Origin: Shinella pollutisoli | GTDB taxonomy: Bacteria; Pseudomonadota; Alphaproteobacteria; Rhizobiales; Rhizobiaceae | Assembly: GCF_024609765.1 (NCBI RefSeq) | Contig: NZ_JANFDG010000011.1 | Coordinates: 62,001-126,000 of the forward strand | Direction: 5' to 3' | DNA length: 64,000 nucleotides | Shown here: positions 52,698 through 60,845 of the stretch, one piece after another | Layout: every line of letters starts with the position of its first letter | Numbering within the stretch: the stretch's first letter is position 1 | Program-made: the position numbers and the translations under genes | Notes under the pieces: generated by a model | What the model was told of the DNA's origin: nothing | Database searches by the model: none | Seen by the model: the letters and a program-made list of their open reading frames with translations, nothing else

Positions 52698-53870
52698 TCA
52701 GGAAATCACGAGATCCCCTTCGACGGCGGCGATGAAGAGACGGCGGAAATCCTCCGCCGTCATCTTGCGCGGATTGGCCCCGGTCGAGGGGTCGGCGAGC
52801 GCCTTGACGGCGATCTCGTCGGCATCGGCGGTGGTGACGCCGAGATCCGCCAGCGTATGCGGGATGCCGAGTTCCCTGCGGAAAGCAAGAAGCCAGTCGA
52901 GGAAGCCGTCGAAGCCGCCGTCGATCTCCAGCATGTGGGCGACGATGCCGACCTTCCTCTCGATTACCGGCCGGTTGAAGGCGACGACATAGGGCAGGAT
53001 CACGCCGTTGGCGAGGCCGTGCTGGATGTCGTAGAGCGCGCCGAGCGGATGGGCGAGCGAATGCACCGCACCCAGCCCCTTCTGGAAGGCGACGCCGCCC
53101 ATCATCGCCGCGGCGAACATGTAGGTGCGCGCCTCGACGTTGCGGCCGTCCCTGACCGCGCGCGGCAGCCAGTCGCGGATGAGCCGCATGCTTTCGAGCG
53201 CGATGCCGTCGGCCATCGGGTGGAAGCTTTCCACGCAATAGGTCTCGAAGCTGTGGGTGAAGGCGTCCATGCCGGTCGCGGCCGTCAGGGCCGGCGGCAG
53301 GCCGGTCGCAAGCTCCGGGTCGCCGATGACGAGCGCCGGCAGCATCTTCGGATGGAAGATGATCTTCTTGGTGTGGTCGGTGGTGTTGGTGAGCACCGCC
53401 GCGCGCCCCACCTCCGAGCCGGTGCCGGCCGTGGTCGGCACGGCGAGGATCGGGTGGATCGCATCCGCGTTGGCACGCGTCCACCAGTCGCCGATGTCCT
53501 CCAGGTCCCAGACCGGGACGGTCTGGCCCTCCATCAGCGCCACGAGCTTGCCGACGTCCATGGCCGAGCCGCCGCCGATGACGATCACGCCGTCATGGTT
53601 GCCGGCGCGGAAGGCCGCAATGCCGGCGGTAAGGTTGGTGTCGGTCGGGTTGCCCTGCACCTCGGAGAACAGCGCGGCCTGAAGGCCGGCGGCGCGCAGC
53701 CGTTCCACCGCCGCGGCGATCATCGGCAGGCCGGCGAGCCCCTTGTCGGTGACGACGAGCGGGCGCTTGAGGCCGATGGCGGCGGCGTGCCTGGGCAGGT
53801 CGGCCGCCTTGCCGGCGCCGACATGGATCGTCGTCGGGTAGGTCCAGCGGGCGGAGAGGTCGTAGGTCAT
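52698..53870 (-). CDS. Iron-containing alcohol dehydrogenase
   Basis: A 390-residue group III metal-dependent alcohol dehydrogenase, like 1,3-propanediol dehydrogenase (DhaT) and FucO. Metal ligands Asp202, His206, His270 and His284 keep the FucO spacing; GGGSAMDVGK (about 99-108) binds the cofactor. It would reduce the aldehyde formed by the dehydratase, or oxidise an alcohol, with NAD(H). Neighbouring genes on both sides are within 30 bases, so it is part of the same operon. Confidence 0.9.
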   Translation of the reverse strand: MTYDLSARWTYPTTIHVGAGKAADLPRHAAAIGLKRPLVVTDKGLAGLPMIAAAVERLRAAGLQAALFSEVQGNPTDTNLTAGIAAFRAGNHDGVIVIGGGSAMDVGKLVALMEGQTVPVWDLEDIGDWWTRANADAIHPILAVPTTAGTGSEVGRAAVLTNTTDHTKKIIFHPKMLPALVIGDPELATGLPPALTAATGMDAFTHSFETYCVESFHPMADGIALESMRLIRDWLPRAVRDGRNVEARTYMFAAAMMGGVAFQKGLGAVHSLAHPLGALYDIQHGLANGVILPYVVAFNRPVIERKVGIVAHMLEIDGGFDGFLDWLLAFRRELGIPHTLADLGVTTADADEIAVKALADPSTGANPRKMTAEDFRRLFIAAVEGDLVIS

Positions 53871-53886
53871 GGCGTGTTTCCGGCGT

Positions 53887-55224
53887 TCAGATCATTTCGA
53901 AATAGCGATGCAGTTCCCAGTCCGAGACGGTGGCGCGCTGGGCGGCGACCTCGGCCTCGCGGCTCCTGGCGAAATGCTCGACGAAGGCGTCGCCGAACCA
54001 TTCGCGCGCCATGTCCGACCTGCGCAGCCGCGCCGCGGCCTCGGCGAGCGAATCGGGAAAGCGCAGGGCCTCGGGCAGGTCGGCGTCGTAACCGTTGCCC
54101 TTGAAGGGCGGGCCGGGATCGATCTTCTCGCAGATGCCGGCAAGCCCCGAGGCAAGCGCTGCGGCCAGGACGAGATAGGGATTGGCGTCGGCCGCCGGCG
54201 GGCGGACCTCGACGCGCAGCGACTTCTCGCTGTCGCCGATCACGCGCAGCGAGCAGGTGCGGTTGTCGAGGCCCCAGGTCGCCCCGGTCGGCGCCCAGAA
54301 GCCGGGCGCAAGCCGCGTGAAGGCGTTGATCGTCGGCGCGTAGAGGGCGAGGAGCTCGGCCATGTACTTCCGCTGCCCGCCGATATAGTGGCGCGCCGTC
54401 TCCGACAGGCCGTGCTCGGCGGCGGGGTCGTGGAAGGCGGAGCGGCCGTCCTTCCACAGCGACAGGTGGGTGTGGCCGCCGCAGCCGGGCAGGCCGTTGA
54501 TGGGCTTGGCCATGTAGCAGAGCGTCAGCCCGTTGCGCTGGCCCCAGGCCTTGGAGAAGGTCTTGTAGATCACCGCGCGGTCGGCCGCCTCCATCGCGTC
54601 GGCGGGCGTGAAGGCGAATTCCATCGCCCCCTCCCCCGCTTCCGGATGGATCGCCTCCAGCGGCGTGCCGAGATCGCGGGCGAGCGCCATCATGCCGGAG
54701 AAGAACTCGTCCTCGACGGCGGTGCGCAGGATCGAATAGCCGCCGGTGGTGGGCGAGAAGGGCGTGAGGTTGCGGTAGCCCTTGGCAAGCGCGGTGGTCG
54801 GCGTCTCGCGGAAGACGTAGAACTCGTATTCGAAGCCGGCCTTGGCGGCAAAACCCATCTCCGCCGCCTTCTCGACGACGCGCCCGGCGAGCCGGCGCGG
54901 GCAGACCGCGGCCCCCGGCCCGTCGGCATATTCCATCAGGTGGAAGCGCCGGCCCTCGCCGGGCATCATGCGGCCCTCGCCGGGAACGATGCGGATCGGG
55001 TCATCGTGATAGCCGGTCGCCCAGCCGGTGTGGCCGTTGTCGTAGAGCGCGTCGCGGGAATCCCAGCCGAGCACGACCGAGCAGAAGGCGCCGCCCTTCT
55101 TCTGCCAGGCGGCGAACTTCTCGGCGGTGGCGTATTTTCCCCGGACGACGCCGTCGAGGTCGACATAGCCGATCAGGACGAAATCCTCGGCCGTTGCCCG
55201 GGATGTGTCAGCAAGCGATTGCAT
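53887..55224 (-). CDS. Glutamine synthetase-like enzyme, probably gamma-glutamyl ligase type
   Basis: A 445-residue protein of the glutamine synthetase fold, in the PuuA/GlnA-like branch that ligates glutamate to amines. The beta-grasp start has IGYVDLDGVVRGK. Catalytic domain motifs are metal ligands in GFEYEFYVF, IHPEAGEGAMEFAF, the GCGGHTHLSLW strand, GLDNRTCSLRVIG and RVEVRPPAADANPYLVLAA. The adenylylation-tyrosine region of GlnA is absent. It is sandwiched between importer and dehydratase genes, so it probably activates or protects an amine group of the imported compound; ammonia assimilation is the alternative. Confidence 0.85.
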   Translation of the reverse strand: MQSLADTSRATAEDFVLIGYVDLDGVVRGKYATAEKFAAWQKKGGAFCSVVLGWDSRDALYDNGHTGWATGYHDDPIRIVPGEGRMMPGEGRRFHLMEYADGPGAAVCPRRLAGRVVEKAAEMGFAAKAGFEYEFYVFRETPTTALAKGYRNLTPFSPTTGGYSILRTAVEDEFFSGMMALARDLGTPLEAIHPEAGEGAMEFAFTPADAMEAADRAVIYKTFSKAWGQRNGLTLCYMAKPINGLPGCGGHTHLSLWKDGRSAFHDPAAEHGLSETARHYIGGQRKYMAELLALYAPTINAFTRLAPGFWAPTGATWGLDNRTCSLRVIGDSEKSLRVEVRPPAADANPYLVLAAALASGLAGICEKIDPGPPFKGNGYDADLPEALRFPDSLAEAAARLRRSDMAREWFGDAFVEHFARSREAEVAAQRATVSDWELHRYFEMI

Positions 55225-55251
55225 CTTTGTCCTCTGTCCAAAACGTCCGGG

Positions 55252-55959
55252 TCAAGCGCCGAGGTAGGCGCGGGCCACTTCGGGATCGCTGAGCAGGCGG
55301 TCGGACGGGCCTTCGAGGGCGATCGAACCCGTCTCCAGCACGTAGCCGTGGTCGGCCAGGTGCAGGGCGAGGTTGGCGTTCTGCTCGACCAGCACGATCG
55401 AGAGCCCGGCCTTGCGCAGCTCCACGATCAGCGCGGCGATCTCGTCGATCATCTTCGGCGAGAGGCCGAGCGAGGGCTCGTCCATCAGCAGCACCTTGGG
55501 CCGCGCCATCAGCGCCCGGCCGATCGCCACCATCTGCTGCTGGCCGCCGGAGAGCTTGCCGGAAGGCTGGTGCTGCTTCTCGCGCAGGATGGGGAAGCGG
55601 TCGAAGACCTCCTCGATGCCGTCGGCGACGCGCCGGGAATCGCGGTCGAGATAGGCGCCGAGCCTGAGGTTCTCGCGCACCGTCATCAGCTTGAACAGCC
55701 GCCGGCCCTCCGGCACGTTGACGATGCCCATCTCGACGACGCGGTTCGGCGGCTGGCCGTCGATGCGCCGGCCCTCGTAGAGCACCTCGCCGCCGCTCGG
55801 CCTGACGAGGCCGGAGATCGCCTTGAGGATCGAGCTCTTGCCGGCGCCGTTGGCACCGATCAGCGTGATGATCTGGCCCTGCCTGAGCGACAGCGAGACG
55901 CCCTTGACGGCCTCGACCTTGCCGTAGTGGACACGCAGGTTCTTCACTTCAAGCAACAT
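55252..55959 (-). CDS. livF: Branched-chain-type ABC transporter ATP-binding protein (LivF)
   Basis: A 235-residue ATPase of the LivF type. Walker A GANGAGKSS, signature LSGGQQQMVAIGRAL, Walker B VLLMDEPSLGLSP are clear. The ATG at 55959 gives the usual LivF start LLEVKNLRVHYG and overlaps the livG stop by 11 bases. It pairs with LivG to drive import. Confidence 0.92.
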   Translation of the reverse strand: MLLEVKNLRVHYGKVEAVKGVSLSLRQGQIITLIGANGAGKSSILKAISGLVRPSGGEVLYEGRRIDGQPPNRVVEMGIVNVPEGRRLFKLMTVRENLRLGAYLDRDSRRVADGIEEVFDRFPILREKQHQPSGKLSGGQQQMVAIGRALMARPKVLLMDEPSLGLSPKMIDEIAALIVELRKAGLSIVLVEQNANLALHLADHGYVLETGSIALEGPSDRLLSDPEVARAYLGA

Positions 55960-56719
55960 GGGCCTGGCTCCCCAGATAGGCTTCGCGGACTTCGGGATTG
56001 GCACGCACCTCCTCGGGTGTGCCGTCCGCGATGTTGTTGCCGAAGTTCAAGACGGTGATGCGGTCGCAAAGGCCCATCACCACCTTCATGTCGTGCTCGA
56101 TCAGCATGATGGTGATGCCGGTGTCGCGGATGCGGCGCACGAGCGCGATCATCTCGCGCGATTCGTCGTTGTTCATGCCCGCGCAGGGCTCGTCGAGCAG
56201 CAGCATGCGCGGCTCGGCGGCGAGCGCGATGGCGATGCCCAGCATCTTCTGGTGGCCGTGCGCCAGCGTCGCGGCCTGCTGGTGGGCGATGTGGCCGAGG
56301 CCGATGAAATCGAGGATCTCGCGGGCGCGCCGCTCGGAGCCGGCCTCCGCCTCGCGGGTCTTGCGGGTGCGCAAAAGCGAACCCCAGTAGCTGTGCTGCG
56401 CATGCAGGTAGTTGCCGGCCATGACGTTCTTCAGCACCGAGAACTTCTTGAACAGCGTCACGTGCTGGAAGGTGCGCACCAGGCCCTGGGCGGCGATCTC
56501 GTGCGGCTTCAGCCCGCTGATCGTGTGGCCGCGGTAGCGGATCTCGCCGGCGGTGATCGGATAGCGCCCCGAGCAGGCGTTGAAGAAGGTGGTCTTGCCG
56601 GCGCCGTTCGGCCCGATCAGGCCGCGGATCTCGCCCTCCTCGACGACGAGGTCGAGGCCGGCGATGGCGGTGACGCCGCCGAACTTCATCTGGAGATTTC
56701 TGGCTTCGAGTTCGTACAT
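55949..56719 (-). CDS. livG: Branched-chain-type ABC transporter ATP-binding protein (LivG)
   Basis: A 256-residue ATPase with the LivG pattern: LQMKFGGVTAIAGLDL start, Walker A GPNGAGKTT, VRTFQHVTLFKKFSVLKNVM, Walker B MLLLDEPCAGMNNDE and the C-terminal GTPEEVRANPEVREAYLG. The signature is degenerate: it reads ATLAHGHQKMLGIAIALA instead of LSGGQ, a known feature of some LivG proteins but more altered here. Confidence 0.92.
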   Translation of the reverse strand: MYELEARNLQMKFGGVTAIAGLDLVVEEGEIRGLIGPNGAGKTTFFNACSGRYPITAGEIRYRGHTISGLKPHEIAAQGLVRTFQHVTLFKKFSVLKNVMAGNYLHAQHSYWGSLLRTRKTREAEAGSERRAREILDFIGLGHIAHQQAATLAHGHQKMLGIAIALAAEPRMLLLDEPCAGMNNDESREMIALVRRIRDTGITIMLIEHDMKVVMGLCDRITVLNFGNNIADGTPEEVRANPEVREAYLGSQAHVA

Positions 56720-56728
56720 GCCGTTGCC

Positions 56729-57727
56729 TCACCTGCCCGAGGTGCGTTGGAAGAGTTTGCGCAGCCGGCCCGGAACCGTCTCCAGTCCGCCCGGCAGCAG
56801 GAGCACCGAGGCGATCAGCACCACGCCGAAGAAGATGGTGCGGAAATAGCCGGTGGCGCGCAGGAGCTCGTCGACGATGGTGAGCGAGATCGCGCCCGCG
56901 ACCGGGCCGCCCACCGTCGTCAGCCCGCCGACGATCAGATGGACCAGCGCGAATTCCGATTTCCAGATGTCGAAGGTCTTGGGGCTGATATAGGTCTGGT
57001 AATGGGCGTAGAGCGCGCCGGTGATGCCGACCAGCGTGCAGGCGATGGTGAAGCAGATCACCTTGTGGCGGAACACGTTGATGCCGGTATGCTGGGCGAG
57101 CAGCTCGTTCTCGTGGATCGACCAGTAGATCATGCCCGTGCGCGAGGAGTTCACGCGGTGGATCACCCATACGGTCGCCGTCACGGCGAACAGCGCCAGA
57201 TAGTAGTAGGCGACGCGGTTGGCGAAATCGATCTGCAGGAAGCCGAGGTCGAGGACCGGCGGCTTGATGTCGAAGACGCCGTCCCAGCCGCCGAAGAAAT
57301 CCTTGAAATAGGCGAAGTTGCGCTTGATCACCTCGCCGACGGCCCAGCTCGCCATGAAGAAGTAGACCGCGCGCGTGCGCATCAGCGGGATGGAGATCGC
57401 AAGCGCGATCGCCCCGGAGATGAACGCGCCGATCCACAGCCCGTACCACATCGACAGGCCGAGCTTGGTCAGCACCAGCGCCGAGGCATAGGCGCCGATG
57501 CCCATGAAGCCGGCATGGGCGAAGGAGATCACGCCGAGCGTCCAGATCAGCCAGAGGCTGGCGGCCAGCGACACGTTGAAGGTGATGATGATGCCGACGT
57601 GGATGAGGTAGAGGTCGAAGTTCACGAGGAAGGGTACGACCAGCGCCACGGCCAGCAGCGCCAGCCAGGCAATCCTGTGAGGTCGGTCAAGGTCTTCCAT
57701 TTTTCTATCCCGCAAGTCTGTTGTCAT
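56729..57727 (-). CDS. livM: Branched-chain-type ABC transporter permease (LivM)
   Basis: A 332-residue inner membrane permease with about nine hydrophobic helices and the LivM segments WLIWTLGVISFAHAGFMGIG and HLIVGGLTTVGGPVAGAISL. An internal start at 57700 (MEDLDRP) has a comparable ribosome site. It forms the channel with LivH. Confidence 0.9.
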   Translation of the reverse strand: MTTDLRDRKMEDLDRPHRIAWLALLAVALVVPFLVNFDLYLIHVGIIITFNVSLAASLWLIWTLGVISFAHAGFMGIGAYASALVLTKLGLSMWYGLWIGAFISGAIALAISIPLMRTRAVYFFMASWAVGEVIKRNFAYFKDFFGGWDGVFDIKPPVLDLGFLQIDFANRVAYYYLALFAVTATVWVIHRVNSSRTGMIYWSIHENELLAQHTGINVFRHKVICFTIACTLVGITGALYAHYQTYISPKTFDIWKSEFALVHLIVGGLTTVGGPVAGAISLTIVDELLRATGYFRTIFFGVVLIASVLLLPGGLETVPGRLRKLFQRTSGR

Positions 57728-57770
57728 GCCGCCCTGCCGTCATGCCGCCGGGCGGCGCGGAGAGGGGCGC

Positions 57771-58634
57771 TCAGTCCCAGTTCTGGCCGAACAGGCCGGA
57801 CGGCCGGAACACCAGGATCAGGAAGATCACCACGAAGGAGAGGATGAGGGCGATGTCGCCGCTGATGGTGGTCGTCACCACGCTGTCGATCATGCCGAGG
57901 ATCATGCCGCCGACCAGCGCGCCGACGACCGAGCCGAGCCCGCCCATGATGACGATCATGAAGGCCTTGATGGTCGCCAGGAAGCCCATCGTCGGGACGA
58001 TCGACAGCAGCGTGCCCATCATGCAGCCGGCGATCGCCGCCATGGCGGAGCCGAGGCCGAAGGCGATCCAGTGGATGCGCCCGGTCCGGATGCCCTGCAG
58101 CGCCGCCGTGTCCGGGTCCTCGGCGACCGCCCGGATCGCAAGCCCCGTCACCGAGCGGCGCAGGAACAGCCAGAGCGCCACGATCAGCGCGATCGATACG
58201 GCCGAGATCACCATGCGCTCGTAGGAGAGATAGGCGCCGCCGAGCAGCACGCCGCCCGAGACCGCGCTCGGGATGCCCTTGGTGGTGGTGCCGAAGATGA
58301 GCTGGCCGGAGCCGGAGATGATCAGCACCAGGCCGAGCGAGACGGCGAGCGAATAGAGGATGTTCTTGCCGTGCAGCGGCTTGAACAGCACCATCTGCAG
58401 CACCGCGCCGAGGCCGAAGATCACGACGGCGCTGACGGCGACGCCCGCCCAGTAGGGCAGCCCCATCTCGGCATGCCAGTAGTAGAGCACGAAGGCGCCC
58501 AGCATGAACATCTCGCCGTGCGCGTACTGGATGATGCGCATCACCCCGAAGATCAGGGTGAGGCCGATGGCGATCAGGGCGTACATCAGGCCGAGGCTGA
58601 CCCCGGTCAGGCCCATCTGTAGGAAGTCACTCAT
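57771..58634 (-). CDS. livH: Branched-chain-type ABC transporter permease (LivH)
   Basis: A 287-residue permease with about eight hydrophobic helices and the LivH landmarks GVSLGLMYALIAIGLTLIFG and ...VIMGGLGSVVGALVGGMILG. A perfect 15-base stem-loop (58674-58708) separates it from the binding protein gene. Confidence 0.92.
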   Translation of the reverse strand: MSDFLQMGLTGVSLGLMYALIAIGLTLIFGVMRIIQYAHGEMFMLGAFVLYYWHAEMGLPYWAGVAVSAVVIFGLGAVLQMVLFKPLHGKNILYSLAVSLGLVLIISGSGQLIFGTTTKGIPSAVSGGVLLGGAYLSYERMVISAVSIALIVALWLFLRRSVTGLAIRAVAEDPDTAALQGIRTGRIHWIAFGLGSAMAAIAGCMMGTLLSIVPTMGFLATIKAFMIVIMGGLGSVVGALVGGMILGMIDSVVTTTISGDIALILSFVVIFLILVFRPSGLFGQNWD

Positions 58635-58673
58635 GCGCGAAAGGCTCCAGGATCGCAGGGACGTCCGGGCCGC

Positions 58674-58708
58674 CGCCGCCCCGCCCGGAGAGCCCGGGCG
58701 GGGCGGCG
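58674..58708 (-). terminator. Strong stem-loop between binding protein and permease genes
   Basis: CGCCGCCCCGCCCGG (58674-58688) pairs perfectly with CCGGGCGGGGCGGCG (58694-58708) around a five-base loop. There is no U-run, so it probably protects the upstream message or attenuates expression of the membrane genes. Confidence 0.65.
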
Positions 58709-58735
58709 CGACCGTTCAGGTCCGGTTGCGCGAGA

Positions 58736-59962
58736 TCAGTAGTCCGCCGGCAGCGCCGGGAAACGCACGTCCTCGACCTTGGCCACGCCCTTGTCGATGG
58801 TGGTGGTGAAGCAGTCGTAGACGCCCTGGCGGTCGACGCCGAAAGAGTTCTTGCCCGCCCACTTGACCTTGCCGACATAGGTGTCCTCAAGCTCGACGGC
58901 GGCCAGCGCCTCGGCCACCTTCCTGGTGTCCTCCGCCGTGCCGGCCGCTTCCCAGGCCGCCTTCAGCGAGTAGATCCACCAGGAATAGTTGCCGGCGAGC
59001 GCATTGAAGGAGCCGAACCGCTCCATGAAGCGCTTCTCGATGGCCTTCTGGGTGTCCGTCGACGGCTCGACGTTCGTCACCGGCAGGATGACGCCGTCGG
59101 CATGCTCGCCGGCCACCTCGAGGATGGTCTTGGTCTCGGAGGCCGCGGGCGAGGAGATCGGGCCGGTATAGCCGAGCTCGCGCGCCGCCTTGATGATCGA
59201 GGCGGTGATGCCGGGCGGGGACGGGCTCGTGACGATGAAGTCCGGCCGGTCGGCGATCGTCTTGGCGACGATCGGATAGAAGTCCGTGTCCTCCCAGTTG
59301 TAGAACTCGGCCGCCTTCTGGGTGATGCCGTAATAGTCCATCAGCCGCTTGTAGGAGAAGTGGCAGTCGGTGCCGTCCTGGTCGTTCGGGCCGATGAAGG
59401 CCGCCGTCTTCAGCGCGTCCTTGCCGTACTTCTCCTGCATGAAGGGGATGTAGGCGAAGCCCTGCTCGTAGTCCGACATCTCGGCGCGGAAATGCAAGGG
59501 GTAGTCCTTGCCGAACAGGTCCAGATAGCCCCAGCAGGCAACGATCGACAGGACGCCGGCCGGCTCCGTCACCTGCAGCATGCCGACGTTCGAGGCGGCC
59601 GCCTGGCTGAAGACGTACTTGCACTGGTCCTGCTCGACGAGGCGCATCGTCGCCGCGCGCGAGTCGGCCACCTCGCCCTTGGTGTCGTAGCTGATCACCT
59701 CGAGCATGTGCGGCTCGCCGCCGATCATCACGCCGCCCGCCTCGTTGATCACCGCCGCGCCGTCGATGAAGCCCTGCGCCGTCGAATGGCCCCAGTAGGC
59801 GACCGGTCCCGACAGCGGCACCGCGCCGCCGATCTTGATCGTCTTGGCCTGCTGCGAGAAGGCGCTCCGCGGCAGGATCGCAGGCGCCGCGAGAGCCGCC
59901 GCCCCCGTCACCAGCAGCCGGCGACGCGTCACAAACAACGAACCCGTTTCCTTTTTCATCAT
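58736..59962 (-). CDS. ABC transporter substrate-binding protein, branched-chain/urea type, Tat signal
   Basis: A 408-residue periplasmic binding protein of the LivJ/UrtA/AmiC-like family (Peripla_BP_6). It begins with a twin-arginine signal (TRRRLLVTGAAALAAPAILP) cleaved near FSQQ. The mature part starts IKIGGAVPLSGPVAYWGHST. Ligand could be an amide, polyol or amino compound; leucine is unlikely in this catabolic context. The first gene of the operon; either of two adjacent ATG codons (59962 or 59959) could serve, the second having better spacing from GGGAG. Confidence 0.88.
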   Translation of the reverse strand: MMKKETGSLFVTRRRLLVTGAAALAAPAILPRSAFSQQAKTIKIGGAVPLSGPVAYWGHSTAQGFIDGAAVINEAGGVMIGGEPHMLEVISYDTKGEVADSRAATMRLVEQDQCKYVFSQAAASNVGMLQVTEPAGVLSIVACWGYLDLFGKDYPLHFRAEMSDYEQGFAYIPFMQEKYGKDALKTAAFIGPNDQDGTDCHFSYKRLMDYYGITQKAAEFYNWEDTDFYPIVAKTIADRPDFIVTSPSPPGITASIIKAARELGYTGPISSPAASETKTILEVAGEHADGVILPVTNVEPSTDTQKAIEKRFMERFGSFNALAGNYSWWIYSLKAAWEAAGTAEDTRKVAEALAAVELEDTYVGKVKWAGKNSFGVDRQGVYDCFTTTIDKGVAKVEDVRFPALPADY

Positions 59963-60283
59963 GGTTCTCCCAGTTTTCGATTTCCGTGTTCTTGTTGATT
60001 GCGCGTACTATTCGCGCCAATTCGGACGGGCGCTATCCAATATCGGCAACACCGAAAATCGTCGGCCGGCCGCCCGCCGCCGCGTGGCGACCGGCCGGCA
60101 GGCACCCGCGGCACGGGCGGAAACTGTTGCAAATCCGCAAGGTCCGCGGCTCTTCGCGGCGGACGGACGCAAAGTTCGGCGCGGGGGCGATTCCCCTTTT
60201 ACGCGCACTGCGCTATGGCCAGACAAGGCCGCGGCGCCGAATCGCGTCGACGGGCCCGAGCGCAGTCCAAGGATATGGCACCC
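59963..60283. promoter_or_regulatory. Divergent region between the dehydratase operon and a lipoprotein gene
   Basis: This 321-base gap has no supported gene. It must hold the promoter of the long minus-strand operon. An imperfect inverted repeat, ATTGCGCG (59998-60005) against CGCGCCAAT (60013-60021) with one base bulged, lies about 40 bases upstream of the first gene and is a candidate operator. Confidence 0.4.
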
Positions 60284-60622
60284 ATGAAATCCCGCATTGC
60301 AATTCTGGCAGCCCTCACGCTTGCCGTCGCCGGATGCACCACCGCCCCCTCCGCCGCCACCAATCCGCTCCAGGCGCGCTGGAACGGCAAGACGGCCGGC
60401 AGCTTCTTCGCAGCCTACGGCCCGCCGCTCTCCGACGTCGAGGGCGCCGGCGGCACGACGCTCTACAAGTGGCGCGGCGGCTTCGTCAGGGGGCGCGCCT
60501 GCCAGGTCGAGCTGACCGTCGACGGCAGCTACAAGATCCGGACGATCCGCACCGTCGTCGACCATCCCGGCCAGAAGGGCGGCCCGTCGCACTGCGAGAA
60601 GGTGCTCGACGCCGCCGGCTGA
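60284..60622 (+). CDS. Small outer-membrane lipoprotein of unknown function
   Basis: A 112-residue protein with a lipoprotein signal: MKSRIAILAALTLAVAGC, lipobox LAVAGC, cysteine at residue 18. The mature part has a SmpA/OmlA-like feel (GKTAGSFFAAYGPPLSDVEG, then TTLYKWRGG) and two more cysteines. Such proteins are often envelope-associated with unknown role. AAGGA lies upstream of ATG 60284; ATG 60275 is too close to it. A clear terminator follows. It is transcribed alone. Confidence 0.75.
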   Translation: MKSRIAILAALTLAVAGCTTAPSAATNPLQARWNGKTAGSFFAAYGPPLSDVEGAGGTTLYKWRGGFVRGRACQVELTVDGSYKIRTIRTVVDHPGQKGGPSHCEKVLDAAG

Positions 60623-60646
60623 TCCCGAAGCGCACGCACGCTTCAC

Positions 60647-60672
60647 GGCCGCGCGGCGACGCGCGGCCTTTT
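60647..60672 (+). terminator. Rho-independent terminator of the lipoprotein gene
   Basis: GGCCGCGC (60647-60654) pairs with GCGCGGCC (60661-60668) around GGCGAC and is followed by TTTTCGTT. It lies 25 bases after the stop codon. Confidence 0.8.
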
Positions 60673-60845
60673 CGTTGCGGACATCCGGGAAGATGTCTGG
60701 GCGCCTGGCTTCCCAACCAGGAATCCCGCTCGTTTGCGAGCCTCGGGGGTAGAGCGCCGACGGTTCTGGTCCGGCGGGAAGACCTTCGCATACCCGACGG
60801 GTTTCCGGCTACAGGCGTCGAGAACGACGGCACTCCCCCGCAAGC

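Noticed and set aside
59963-60283. Cobalamin riboswitch upstream of the B12-enzyme operon
   Set aside because: I looked for the B12-box and the conserved GCCACTG-type elements and did not find them; regulation by a protein is more likely.
60685-60770. tRNA-like pieces (a CTGGCTTCCCAACCAGG arm and a GGTAGAGC string)
   Set aside because: They do not assemble into a cloverleaf: no acceptor stem, no T-arm with TTCGAAT, and the order is wrong. At most a degraded relic.
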